A DNA stretch of 64,000 nt from Magnolia sinica. Taxonomy: Eukaryota; Streptophyta; Magnoliopsida; Magnoliales; Magnoliaceae. The position numbers and the translations under genes are program-made. Shown here one piece after another: positions 46,310 to 61,640 of this stretch; position 1 is the stretch's first letter, and each line of letters begins with the position of its first letter. The notes under the pieces are model-generated. The model did no database searches, was not told the origin of the DNA, and saw only the letters and a list, made by a program, of their open reading frames with translations. The stretch is taken from positions 22,142,032 through 22,206,031 of the forward strand of contig NC_080582.1 of the NCBI RefSeq assembly GCF_029962835.1, in the 5' to 3' direction.

Positions 46310-46415
46310 ATATTGATCAAGTTGGAGGATAATAGACTGGTTGAAACTGTTGGGATACCAGTTGAAGATAATAAAGGTTTTTATCGCCTCACTGCTTGTT
46401 TGTATATCTTCACAG
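46310..46415 (+). pseudogene. RlmN-like radical SAM rRNA methyltransferase, single exon
   Basis: Exon between 'atttcag' and 'cacag|gtaag' coding LIKLEDNRLVETVGIPVEDN and then KGFYRLTAC. Plastid/bacterial-type RlmN enzymes (methylate A2503 of 23S rRNA and some tRNAs) have LKLEDNRLVETVGIPV..KGSVRLTACVSSQVGC. Here the codons after TAC read LYIFT instead of VSSQ, because four extra bases sit in that stretch; with them the frame is lost just before the cluster-binding part. No other exon of the gene was recognised within several kb. It is a fragment of a decayed copy, or a real gene badly diverged; I favour the former. Confidence 0.62.
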
Positions 46416-50867
<4,452 letters not shown>

Positions 50868-51100
50868 AGGATTTTAATCAATTGTGCCTACATTTAGGCC
50901 TACAAATTAGCACTTCAGTCTTTTGACGCTTACTCGCGCTGGGAGTACCGTATAGAGGATTTTTTAAAAAAAAAAAAAAATTTATTTAAGACCATTTTCA
51001 ATTTATCGTAATAAATATTATATTTTTTTATTGTGAAGGAATATAGATTTTATCTAATATTTAGTTTAAATTGTACTGCAACATTTTTTATGTTTCAAAT
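50868..51100 (+). repeat. Direct repeat, copy 1 (exon-like core)
   Basis: Begins 'caggattttaatcaattgtg' and runs through 'catttaggcctacaa', 'cttttgacg' and 'ccattttcaatttat' to 'aatatttagtttaaatt'. The same order recurs at 52006-52250. The start looks like an exon after an acceptor (DFNQLCLHLGLQ). Confidence 0.8.
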
Positions 51101-52005
51101 ATTTTATTTATTTTTATTGTGAAGGAATATTATATTTTTTTTTACTGCAACTAAAGTCTTCATGCACAAAGCTGATATGGCCCAAAATCAGACCAGTCTC
51201 TGCTCACTATGGCATATTGCAATTTTTATTCTTATCAGCTCTAATATTTGATATATGGTCCATTGCACCACATGTTATTACATTTAACTCCTCTTGGGGA
51301 GGGCCCACCACATGTTATTAGCTTGACATGCCTCTGTTGAGAACATATCCAACCTTCCTCGAACAGGACACCATTGAAATTTATGAAAAGTTATTTGATT
51401 GGAAGCTTTCACCTGCACCAAAAGTAAGCTTCCTCTAGTAGTGCCTACATCAACACATTCTAACAAAAAGCAGATCTTCTTTAGCAGGTCCTACATCAAC
51501 ACATTTCAACAAAAGACAACTCACAAAGCTTATTCCAATTGAAAATACGTGTCCTTTATAGTGATGGGCATGAATATAACAACCACGCACCTCTTTTCTT
51601 AGTTTCTTTCTTTCTTTCTTTTCTTATCGCATAATAATTGCATGTCTAGAAATATTATGGTATTTTGACCATCCAATCTTTATGTAGATCATATTCTTCC
51701 TATGAAAAAATATTGAATTATGTAAAACTGGTATTTGGTAGATCATAAAATTGTAATTAATGAACCAGATTTACAATTGATATTGGTCACTTGTACACTT
51801 GAATGTCACGTGTGAAGGGTGCATATGGATGGACGGGCGTGGATAAAACACATGCATCAATGTGGGGCCAATAGATGTAATGAAATTCAAGTTACAACAT
51901 TTGTTGCCTTGATAGTTTTTGACTTTTTAAAGACAGGGGATCAAAGGATTGATTGTTTTCCATCAATTTGTTGAATGCTACTTTTTGACTTTTTTTTTCC
52001 TTGTA

Positions 52006-52100
52006 TGCAGGATTTTAATCACTTGTGCCTAAATTTAGGCCTACAAGCACTTCAGCCTTTTGACGCCACTCGTGCTAGGAATAGACCACATAGAGGATTT

Positions 52101-52150
<50 letters not shown>

Positions 52151-52250
52151 GACCATTTTCAATTTATTGTTGTAAATATTATATATGTTTTTTATTGTGA
52201 AGTAATATAAATTTTGTTTAATATTTAGTATAAATTTTAATATACAGGTT
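52006..52250 (+). repeat. Direct repeat, copy 2, with (TA)n insertion
   Basis: Second copy, 1.14 kb after the first. Reads DFNHLCLNLGLQALQPFDAT and RAR in an open frame after 'atgcag', which the first copy does not keep. A TA microsatellite of about 40 bp (52106-52146) replaces the A run of copy 1. The protein is not recognised; the first copy is the more decayed one. Confidence 0.75.
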
Positions 52251-52274
52251 TCAATTGAATTTATTTATTTATAA

Positions 52275-52592
52275 AATTATTGGCCTGCGCTGCGGCCTCT
52301 CAAATCTTTATAACGACTTTTACCGGCGCTTGTACAAACTTTTGTCGGTGCTTGGACAGACTCTTGCCGGAACCTTTTCATTTTTGCCGGCGCTTCTGCT
52401 AGAAAGACCAGCGGCCAACAAGAGCGTTGATGAGGTTAGAGCGGGTGCCGAAAAAGACTACACAATTACCGGTGCTCAGACAAGCACCGGTAAAAGATTT
52501 GCTGACATACCTATATCGGCGCTTGTCTAGCGCCGGTAAATGTAATGCCAGCGGTTTTGACTGCCGATAAAAGTCCATTTTCTTGTAGTGAT
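52275..52592. mobile_element. CACTA-type end, GCCGGTAAA family
   Basis: Many copies of 'gccggcgcttgt', 'accggtaaaag' and 'agcgccggtaaa' in both orientations, ending at 52592 with CACTACAAGAAAATGG read on the minus strand. Related to 25698-25827. GC-rich against AT-rich flanks. The open frame inside is a by-product of the repeats. Confidence 0.75.
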
Positions 52593-52977
52593 AGTTGTCC
52601 TACCATGACTTTTGTGTTAGATGTACACAACCATCAAATTCAGATAATTCTAGAGCTTGAGCCAAAAAGAGAAGTACATCCAAAGCTCATGCGGATTACA
52701 CCACATAAAGCAGTGGGGATTGAACAAACTATATTGAAACTTTCTTAGGGCCAACCCAAAGGCTTATGTTCTATCTGGCCAGTTTATATGATCACACATA
52801 TCTGGCTGAAGTTGAAATACAAATATAGCTTGATCAGAGCCTTTCATGGCTCCTAGAAGTTTTCAACAGTAGCATCAATTTCTACTATTTTCAGTGGTGT
52901 GGTCTAAGAAATACACCATTGAAAGGGCTATGTAAATTTCACACATCAAGAAATTTGTTGCTTGCTATGTGGTGTGT
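52593..52977. repeat. Partial GGGCC-family repeat
   Basis: Carries family words such as 'agaagtacatccaaagctca', 'accacataaagcagtgggga' and 'agcttgatcagagcc', but without clear arms. Confidence 0.55.
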
Positions 52978-53448
52978 GGGAGCAGATTAGGTGAGAGCCG
53001 GGCCTCAGCCAAGATTGTGCAGCCCTTGCCATAGGGCCCACTTTGACGTGTGTATTCTATATCCGTCCTATTCCTCCATTATTTCATATTATTTTAGAGC
53101 CTGGTCTCAAAAATTAAGAAGATCCAATTATCAGGTAAACCATACTCCACTATTATTAAAAACTTCTTACCATGCACCTTAATGTTTCATAGTTTTTATT
53201 TGCCATCCAATCTCTTGATAGGTTAACCTAAGCGCCGGTGAATGGAAAAAAGAAATATCAGCTTGATCTAAAACTTTTGTGGCCTATTGATTGGCCAATC
53301 ACCATTGTTTCCTATGGTATGGTCCAACTACTAATTGGATCTACTTCATTTATTGAATAATACCCTAGAGAAAAATTGATAAACAGAGTGGTTACCACGG
53401 TAAGTGGCGCAGTCTTGGGTGAGGCCAGGTCTTACCTAATCTGCTCCC
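52978..53448. mobile_element. Fold-back element with 45-bp terminal arms
   Basis: Left terminus GGGAGCAGATTAGGTGAGA; right terminus reading inward GGGAGCAGATTAGGTAAGA. Beyond these the arms continue with 'gcctcagccaagattg' and 'gcctcacccaagactg'. 471 bp, no coding. Possible but imperfect direct repeats 'tggtgtgt' and 'tggtggag' flank it. The best-defined member of the 'CAGGTGAGA' subtype. Confidence 0.85.
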
Positions 53449-54009
53449 TGGTGGAGCACATATTGGGAGGGAGAGGAAAAATCCAAAAGTGATGACATGT
53501 GGAGCTTTCATGGGCACCATTATAATGTATGTATCAGATCCCAAATATCCATCTATTTTTCCATACTATTTTAGGGAATGAGACAAAAACTAAGAAAGAC
53601 CCAGGCTCAAGTGGGCATCACATAGGAAATTGGACGCCAATTATTAAAAACTTCTTATGGCCACAAAAGATCTGATCAAGCTGATATTTGTGTTTTCCCT
53701 TCATCCAGGTTTGTGTGACCTTACGAAGAAGTTAGATGGCAAATAAACCTCGTAGTGGACCCTAGGGAGGTTTCAACGGTAGTCATTCAATACCTCTACT
53801 TTGTGTGGTCTACTTGAGATTTTGATGTGTCTTAATTTTGAGATCAAGCTCTAGAATTATCTTTCAAATTTGATGGACGGTGTGGATTTAAACATAAATC
53901 ATTTTGGGGCCAAAAAAGTTCCACACGTTAGAGTCATGTGCAGCGCGCAGTCCATTTGGGAGAGAAATCGGGCATATCTTGTTACCTGGAGTCATTGGCA
54001 ATGACGTGA
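53449..54009. repeat. GGGCC-family repeat, degenerate
   Basis: Contains 'gggcaccattataatgtatg', 'gtttgtgtgaccttacg' and 'tggacggtgtggattta'. Probably one decayed fold-back copy. Confidence 0.6.
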
Positions 54010-54560
54010 TCCGTACTCTTATGTACGCGGATTTCCTGCGAAAGCCTATGGCTGAAAGTTCCTGCGCTGGATTTCATGTGGGGCCTACCGTGATGTTTGT
54101 TAAAAATCCACCTGTCCATCCGGTTTGCGGGGTCATTTTAGGATATGCAATAAAAAGTTAAAGTGTATGTATCCGAAACTCCAGTGGGCCATATGAGAGG
54201 AAAACTGGGGAAAGTGTTTCCAACCGTTGAAAACTTCCTGGGCTCCATCTTAATGTTTATATGCCATCCAAACCGTTTATGAGGTAATTCCTACTGGGAT
54301 GAAGCGAAAACACACAAAATTTATCTTGATAGGTAACTTTTGTGGCCACAAAAATGTTTCAACGGTGGTCACGGAATCTCCACTGTTGCCTCTCGTGTGG
54401 CCCAGTAGAGTTTTGGATCCACCTCATTTTTAGTCACATGTCCTAAAATAACCTCACAAAACGGATGGATTGGGTTGGCTTTCTAACAAATATCACAGTG
54501 GACCTCACTTGGCATCCCATCGCAGGAACTTCCTGCAGAAGATTTCGCAGGAAGTCCATG
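54010..54560. mobile_element. Fold-back element, 'TTTCCTGCGAAA' subtype
   Basis: The left arm has 'atttcctgcgaaagcc', 'gtggggcctaccgtgatg' and 'catccggtttgcggggtc'; the right arm has 'aacggatggattggg', 'cacagtggacctcacttgg' and 'agatttcgcaggaagt'. The word 'aacttcctgc' with its complement is repeated at both ends. Non-coding. Confidence 0.8.
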
Positions 54561-54572
54561 CACCTTCTTTCG

Positions 54573-54734
54573 GACACGGATTTCCTGCTAAAGCCTATCC
54601 CAGGAAGTTCTTGCCCTCGAAACTTACGTGGGGCCCAACCTGATGTTTGTGAGAGATCCGCCCTGTCCATCTGTTTTTTAAGATCATTTTAGGACATGGG
54701 CCAAAAATTACCTAAGGTCCACCATCAAATAAGT
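54573..54734. mobile_element. Half of a 'TTTCCTGCGAAA' fold-back element
   Basis: Starts 'ggatttcctgctaaagcc' and follows the left arm of the previous element to 'atcattttaggacatgggcc', then is replaced by the minisatellite at 54735. Confidence 0.7.
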
Positions 54735-55126
54735 TACCGATCATGTGTGGCTCACCTTCAATATACCGCCCATCATGTGGAGCTCACCTTTGATGTGGAC
54801 CATCCATTGTGTGGGCCCCACCTTCGATGTGGGTTGCCCATCATGTGGAGCCGTCCTTAGACATGGGCCATTCATCCTTAGGGGGTTGACCGATGTGGAC
54901 TGTCCATTATGTGGGGAACACCTTGATGTGGGTCATCCATCATGTAGGTCCTGCCTTAGATGTTACTGTCTGTCACATGGGACCACCTTCCATACCCACA
55001 ACCCCTCATGTCCATCCATCGTGTGGGTCCCACCTTTCTATATGTGCTATCCATCACGTGGGGCCTGCTTTAGATGTGGGCCATTTATCACAAGGGCCTA
55101 CCTTTGATGTGGATAATCCATTACGT
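54735..55126. repeat. Degenerate minisatellite 'CCATCATGTGGRGCC'
   Basis: Units of about 45-50 bp ('cccatcatgtggagct', 'cacctttgatgtggac', 'catccattgtgtgggcc') in at least eight drifted copies, giving a spurious open frame full of CGP and MWT words. It directly precedes the start of the duplicated block; similar repeats flank the LTR unit at 26360-30480. Confidence 0.8.
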
Positions 55127-55469
55127 GGGTTCAACTTGATGTGGGTCATTCATAATGTGGGCCCGGCATTTGATATCAACAGTCCATTGTGTGCACCCCA
55201 CCTCTTATGTGGACTGCCCATCATGTGGAGCCTCCTTTGATATGGTGACCATCCATCACATGGGGGAGGGAGAAAAGTAGAAAAGTTGAAAGTTGAAAAA
55301 AAAAAAAAAAAAAAAACTTACCAGGATAAATAACTTTCATCACGTAAGTAAATTTTATAACGTGCTGACCAAACTTATTTAAAGTTGAAATATCAACTTA
55401 TTAAAACATAAAAAGTTTCTTATTGGGTGGTATCCCTACGGGCCGTCAGCATCCATGGTCACAAAACCT

Positions 55470-56971
55470 TCAAGAGAGGGTGGTTCCAAGGTTAGTACGA
55501 AGCTTGATACCTGCCACGAGGGGCTCTTTCATCCTAAGAAGAGCAGTATAAGCATCAGTCATGTCGGGGCCATCCCCATCAGCGGCAACCCATTCAAACT
55601 TGTTAATCAGATTAGCCAGGGTGAGGCCCACCTGAAGCTTGCCCAGATCCATTCCTGCACAAATTCGCATACCTGCTCCAAACGGAAGAAAAGACCGTTC
55701 CGTGGCCACACTGACATTACGTGCATTTTCATTCAGGAACCGCTCTGGCATGAACTGCTCTGGATGATCCCAGACCTTTGGATCGTGATGGATAGCATAG
55801 ATATTTACCATAACAGCAGTACCCTTGTCGATCTTCCAACCCTTCAATGTAGTATCTTTCACTGTCTTGTGGGGGATGCCGAGAGGTGCAATCGGCTTCA
55901 TTCGAAACACTTCATTCACTACAGCTTGAAGATATGGCATCTTATTCACTTGATATACAGTCACCCTCTCTCTCTTCTTGTCTCCTCCGCTTACTTCTTT
56001 AAATAGCTTCTTTTGGATTTCGGGGTTTCGTATAAGGAATGCTAGAGCCCAAGCAATAGTAGACGATGTGCTATCAACAGAGAGAAAGAAAATTTCGAAT
56101 AAGCAAAATATGATGGTTTCCATCGGATAATCATGTGAGAGGAGGAAATGCAAGTAGCAAGTGGTGCATGGCGATTTCGATGATTGGTAGCGACTGATTT
56201 CTGGCTGTATCATCGACATGACACGATCGCGAATTTCAATTGCTTTTCTAAATGAACCCCGCAAGCCCGGGATGTAGCGAATGAAAGGGAAAACTTCGGA
56301 AAAACGGGAAAAAGCAGTTAGGTTGATGACATCGTTGATAAGAGGGTCTATGCCAATAACAAATGCCTTATTGTTGAAGTCAGGGCCAAAACAAAGGCGC
56401 CCAACCACCCGTATTGTGTTGTGTCGAATGTAGACCAAGGGGCGGATAATTCCACCGTTGATCATAGCTTGTTCTTGAATTGTTTGTGTCATGGCAATCG
56501 CTTCGTTTTCTTGAGATAGTGTTTGAGTGGAGATGGCTGATGGATTCATAGCATAGCCCTGGACACCTTTTCGAAGGGATTGCCAATATGGGCCATGATC
56601 GGTGGAGAAAAGCGTTGTCCTGTTAGCAGTGACATATTTAGACAGGTAAGGGATCATTCGCGACGCACAATCGGCGGATTTGTTTACAAGAACCTCCCAA
56701 GCTCCTTCATGATCGCTTATGATAATCGTCGGTTTCATGCCTAACCACGTTGTCATAATCCCACCATACTTCTGTGACATTTTGAATAAGGTGACGTAGA
56801 TCAACTCAGCACCACCACCGATCTGGCGCAGATTCTGGTGCAAGTTCCCAATTATCGGCAATTTAGGCGGTCCCGGCGGCAATTTCATTGTTGATTTTGG
56901 CCTTCGTCGTCTTTCCAACACGATGAAGATCATTCCCACCACCATGGAAACTATTATCCACAGGTTTATGT

Positions 56972-56975
<4 letters not shown>
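55470..56975 (-). CDS. Cytochrome P450, CYP719-like
   Basis: Microsomal heme mono-oxygenase, 501 aa, single exon. I chose the ATG at 56975, directly after the (GA)n leader. Seen: N-terminal membrane anchor (about residues 3-20), basic patch ERRRRP, hinge LPPGPPKLPIIGN, I-helix motif SVDSTSST (299-306) in place of the usual A/G-G-x-D/E-T-T, ExxR as EVFR (355-358), PERF (410-413), heme loop FGAGMRICAG with Cys 439. The runs VDSTSST..WALAFLIR and FRMKPIAPLGIPHKT and GMRICAGMDLGKLQ are close to what I remember of CYP719A enzymes, which form methylenedioxy bridges on isoquinoline alkaloids, lignans and related phenolics. Substrate cannot be told from sequence. No redox partner or pathway gene is nearby. 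The alternative is a new family close to CYP719. Confidence 0.85.

Positions 56976-57009
<34 letters not shown>
56976..57009. repeat. (CT)n run in the P450 leader
   Basis: Pure CT run ending at the start codon; gives a (GA)n leader on the mRNA. Shorter than in the left copy. (GA)n leaders are common in plant genes and bind GAGA-type BBR/BPC factors, which is family knowledge, not seen here. Confidence 0.85.
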
Positions 57010-57012
<3 letters not shown>

Positions 57013-57129
57013 GTTGTTTTTCTTTCAACTCCTTCCTCTCTTTTTAAGCGCCAACTGCACGGAAGCCCTGAAGAGCCTATACTCGTGTTTTAGTACTGTT
57101 TAACCATTTTAAAAATGGAAGTGGCTCCT

Positions 57130-58017
57130 TACACTGCACGTGAATTAATTTTATGGTAGTCCATACGTTTTAAATTGATGACCTAACTATGGACGGAGCA
57201 TGGCTGAAAATTGGGATTTTGACGGTACTGGAATCCTTGTATGGTCAATTCCTTGAAAGAGATTCTACCTACCAAATATCATGAGGGTAGCCATCTGGCA
57301 AGCTTCTGAAAGTTTTTTGTACCAATTTACCGTTGTTCTTGAATCAGTAGTTGCACCGTTACGAAGGCAGAAGAAGTCACGTGTTATTTCAATCCCTGGA
57401 AAGTGAGTTGTATAGAAGTTTTCATTGTGCCCAGTGAAATGTATATCTAATCCGTACATTTTGTTTGAAGCCCTTTATTTTTATAAGAATATGTTAGCGT
57501 CTTTCTGACACCATCTCTCTGTGGCCCACAAAACCTGATAATCTGTAATGGTGTCTGCTCTATATGAAATATTTTCTATGTAAGGTCTCTAAGTTTCATT
57601 TTGGGATTTTGATCAAATCCGATCCATCCATTCTCTTCATAATTTGAAAGAAGGAAAATGTCAAGAGACTAATCAAATCTTCATATCTGAAGGCCCACAA
57701 CAAAACTAGATAGTAGGTATTGTACAAGCAAACCATTGGTCCTTTTTCGTCACTATGGGCCACAGATAGCTCAATATGACATGAAGATTATATATTTTTA
57801 AGGAAATCGTAAGCCTTGAATATTATTAACGGATTAGATCTATATTTTAATGGACCCCATGATTAAAATGATAGGATCGACCCTTGGTTTTGGCATCGAG
57901 AATTGTGAATCACTCTGGCTTCTCACCCGCTTCTTTTACTGTACCTACATGCGCTTAACCATAATGGTACAAAGCCAGTTTTTTGGGGCCCACAGTGATG
58001 TTTATATGTCATCTAAC
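57130..58017. other. Duplicated non-coding spacer, right copy
   Basis: Matches 10142-10990. Has about 57 extra bases near 57255-57310. No coding signs. Confidence 0.7.
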
Positions 58018-58711
58018 CTATTCATTATATCACATATACATCTATAAAGAGATGGCAGAAATATCATACTTATTAGTAAGGTGTATGGCCCACCTAGTAG
58101 TTTTCAATGGTTGTTGTGCGCAACCCATACTATTTATTATGGTGTGGTCCACCTCATCTGTAAGTAACCTTTAGATTTTAGGATATATATTATGATGAAC
58201 TTACACAACTAATGGACCGTGTAGATTGAAAACTTACATCACAATGGGCCCACAACTAGGAGAATACCATCCAACACAAGACATCCAGCCGTCGTCCTCT
58301 CTGCCTCATCATTACTTAATTTTGTGTGCAAGAAATGGTCCGAAAAACTTTCCGAAGCTTGTTAGATGGGTACTTTCTCGTAATATTTGGAAGGTCGATT
58401 CTCTTTCGAGAAATTGATCGTACAATGATACCAGCATGGTCCAAATCCCTTGAAAATTTTAATATTAACCATCTGATTTTTCTCACCAACTCCAAAATGA
58501 ACTAGTCATGATTGAGTATAGTTTCTTGTTATTATTATTATTATTATTATTAAAAAAAAAAGTGGGAACATTCCACTGGTAATTTTGTTAAAAAGACTAG
58601 ATGCATGTGCACACGTTTGAGTAGGCGCCACAAAAAGAATAGGCTATCATGAAAACCGTGAAAAAACTTTATATAAAATAAACACGATGAAGACAAACAT
58701 GACAGATTATT

Positions 58712-58963
58712 GGAGAATCTGAGCACGTCGATGATAATAGGGTTGGTAAGATAGTCATGGAATTGAATGGAAGATTGAACAAATGTAGGGTCATCAGTCC
58801 TCGCTTCGATGTCGGTGTCAAAGAAATTAAGCCTTGGACTGCAAGGCTCCTCCCCTCCAAACAATTTGGCTATATTGTGTTGACAATGTCTGCGGGCATC
58901 ATGGATCATGAAGAGGCCAGAAGGAAGAACGTGGGTGATAAAGTTCCAGGATTCTTTTACTAG
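58712..58963 (+). pseudogene. RPS15A: RPS15A (uS8) C-terminal fragment, unit 1
   Basis: 84 codons in frame from [15 protein letters not shown] to GDKVPGFFY and stop, matching residues 47-130 of the 130-residue plant S15a. Includes [20 protein letters not shown] and [13 protein letters not shown]. Upstream the homology stops abruptly and there is no start codon, so it cannot give the full protein. The border may be an ancestral exon start or a truncation point. Two changes at constant positions (G to R in KCRV, T to M in LTM). Confidence 0.87.
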
Positions 58964-59700
58964 GTGGAGGCATTGGAATTGAAATTCTCTTTTCCTTTTC
59001 TTTTACTATTCATTATATCACATTTACATCTATAAGGAGATGGTAGAAATATCATACTTATTAGTAAGGTGTATGGCCCACCTGGTAGTTTTCAATGGTT
59101 GTGCCCAACCCATACTATTTATTATGGTGTGGTCCACTTCATCTGTAAGTAACCTTTAGATTTTGAGATATATATTACGATGAACTTGCACAACTAATGG
59201 ACTGTGTAGATTGAAAACTTACATCACAATGGGCCCACAACTAGGACAATAACATCCAACACAAGACTTCCAGCTGTCGTCCTCTCTACGTCATCATTAC
59301 TTAATTTTGTGTGCAACGGCAAATTGGTCCAAAAAAATTTCGGAAGCTTTTTAGATGGCTACTTTCGGAATATTTGGAAGGTCAATTCTCTTTCGAGAAA
59401 TTGACCATGCAATGATACCAACACGGTCCAAATCCCCTAGAAATTTTAATAATAACCATCTGATTTTTCCCACCAACTCCAAAATGAACCAGTCACGATT
59501 GAGTATAGCTTCTTGTTATTATTATTATTATTTAAAAAAAGAAAACAAAAGTGGGAACACTCCACTTATAAATTTGTTAAAAAGACTAGATGCATGTGCA
59601 CACATTCGAGTAGGCGCCACAAAAAGAATAGGCTATCGTGAAAACCGTGAAAAAACTTTATATAAAATAAACAAGATGAAGACAACCATGACAAATTATT

Positions 59701-59951
59701 GGAGAATCTAAGTACGTCGATGGCAACAGGTTTGGTAAGATAGTCGTGGAAGTGAATGGAAGATTGAACAAATGTGGCATCATCCGTTCTCGCTTCGTGT
59801 CGATGTCAAAGAAATTGAGCCTTGGACTACAAGGCTCCTCCCCTCCGGACAGTTTGGCTATATTGTGTTGACAACGTCTGCAGGCATCATGGATCATGAA
59901 GAGGCCAGAAGGAAGAACGTGGGTGGTAAAGTTCCAGGATTCCTTTACTAG
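59701..59951 (+). pseudogene. RPS15A: RPS15A (uS8) C-terminal fragment, unit 2
   Basis: As in unit 1 but with a one-base loss in 'cgcttcgtgtcgatg' (other units 'cgcttcgatgtcggtg', near 59795), so the frame breaks after about 31 codons. The rest, [19 protein letters not shown], is intact in the other frame. Confidence 0.85.
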
Positions 59952-60641
59952 GTGGAGGCATTGGAATTGGAATTCTCTTTTCCTTTTCTTTTACTATACA
60001 CTATATCACATATACATCTATAAAGAGATGGCAGAAATATCATACTTATTAGTAAGGTGTATGGCCCACCTGGTAGTTTTCAATGGTTGTGCGCAACCCA
60101 TACTATTTATTATGGTGTGGTCCACTTCATCTGTAAGTAACCTTTAGATTTTGGGATATATATTACGATGAACTTGCACAACTAATGGACCGTGTAGATT
60201 GAAAACTTACATCACAATGGGCCCACAACTAGGAGAATACCATCCAACACAAGACTTTCGGCCGTCGTCCTCTCTGCATCATCATTATTTAATTTTGTGT
60301 GCAAGGGCAAATTGGTCTGAAAAAATTTCGGAAGCAGTGAGAAATTGACCATGCAACGATACCAACACGGTCCAAATCCCTTGAAAGTTTTAATATTAAC
60401 CATCTGATTTTTCCCACCAGCTCCAAAATGAACTAGTCATGATTGAATATGGCTTCTTGTTATTATTATTATTATTTTTAAAAAAGAAAAGTGGGAACAT
60501 TCCACCTATAATTTTGTTAAAAAGACTAGATGCATGTGCACACATTCAAGTAGGCGCCACAAAAAAGAATAGGCTATCGTGAAAACTGTGAAAAAACTTT
60601 ATATAAAATAAACAAGATGAAGACAACCACGACAAATTATT

Positions 60642-60893
60642 GGAGAATCTGAGTATGTCAATGACAACGGGTCTAGGAAGATAGTTGTGGAATTGAATGG
60701 AAGATTGAACAAATGTGGGGTCATCAATCCTTGCTTTGATGTCGGTGTCAAAAAAATTGAGCCTTGGACTGCAAGGCTCCTCCCCTTCAGACAATTTGGC
60801 TATATTGTGTTGACAACGTCTATGGGCATCATGGATCATGAAGAGGCCAGAAGGAAGAACGTGGGTGGTAAAGTTCCAGGATTCTTTTACTAG
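60642..60893 (+). pseudogene. RPS15A: RPS15A (uS8) C-terminal fragment, unit 3
   Basis: 84 codons open, from [20 protein letters not shown] through [20 protein letters not shown] to GGKVPGFFY and stop. No start codon or upstream coding part, so a fragment. Substitutions at normally constant residues (S-P-R to N-P-C) suggest no selection. Confidence 0.86.
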
Positions 60894-60930
60894 GTGGAGG
60901 CATTGGAATTGGAATTCTGTTTTCCTTCCC

Positions 60931-61307
60931 TCTCACCCCCCAAAGGATGGATTTAAATATTTCTGGCTTTCCAGTTGATTAATTCTTTACTTGTTTCAAA
61001 CATCGATATCATGAATTTGTTCTCTGTCGAACCTAAAACAATTGAGATTGTCTGCCATTTTGGAGTAATTTTAAGAGTTCTTGCTAAGTCTAAGCTAAAA
61101 AAAATAAAATAAAATAAACAACGGCAAATGCTAATTAAAGACAGAAACAGGGCCATGATAGACTCTGCCTCTTGTAAGCTGATACCTTATATCCAAGAAG
61201 CTGCTCAAATGAACCTGTTATGAATATTGGCTATGGTTGCATTCTCCATAGCCAAGATACATCTCATCTCTCTTGGAAGGTCAGCCATGCTTTTAAAAAA
61301 GACAGTG
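60931..61307. other. Non-coding spacer
   Basis: Nothing recognised apart from an (AAAT)n-like patch at 61098-61117. Confidence 0.5.
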
Positions 61308-61640
61308 CACTACGAAAAAGGGTCAAAGGCTATGGATAAAAGCGGTAGCTAAAGACTTATGGCTATGGTTCTAGTCCGTAGCACGACCATAGTTATTGGT
61401 ATCATAGCTATTACTTTTGAGGAGATGGCTACGGATTTAATTCGTAGCTATAAAATTAGTGGCAAGATCTAATCCGTATCTATACTCTCTGTAGGTAAAT
61501 GTACAAACAACTACGGATAATCTTTGTAGTGAAAAGTAGAATAAGATCCACAGCAATGGTTGAAGTTAGCAACAACAACGGTTTCCAGAATTAGGTCTAC
61601 GGCTAATATTTGTAGCCATTGTCTTTTAAAAATAATAATT
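61308..61640 (+). mobile_element. CACTA-type terminus, GGCTAYGG family
   Basis: Starts CACTACGAAAAAGGGTC and carries inverted and direct 'ggctatgg', 'ccgtagc' and 'tacggat' words to about 61620. Same family as 25567-25697 but in the opposite orientation. No transposase seen downstream. Confidence 0.75.

Larger units (their letters stand above)
55127..58900. repeat. Segmental duplication, right copy
   Basis: Direct-orientation partner of 7117-18470. Contains the intact P450 and the first RPS15A unit, and lacks the LINE, so it preserves the empty insertion site near 58127-58139. The duplicated end of the minisatellite runs into it without a break, so this copy is the more likely original location. 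Confidence 0.85.
58018..60930. repeat. Tandem array of three ~988-bp units
   Basis: Unit 1 58018-59005, unit 2 59006-59993, unit 3 59994-about 60930. Each begins 'ctatwcaytatatcac' and carries 'agagatggcagaaatatc', a 560-bp spacer and an RPS15A 3' fragment. Units 1 and 2 are both 988 bp by their start positions; unit 3 has an internal loss near 60335. Unit 1 is the part shared with the left duplication copy; units 2 and 3 are extra here. Confidence 0.9.

Noticed and set aside
52255-52530. Open frame of 91 aa at the CACTA end
   Set aside because: It spans the GCCGGTAAA subterminal repeats; a repeat by-product.
54745-55240. Open frames rich in MWT, CGP and HPSC words
   Set aside because: They arise from the degenerate CCATCATGTGG minisatellite, which stays open in several frames; no known domain.
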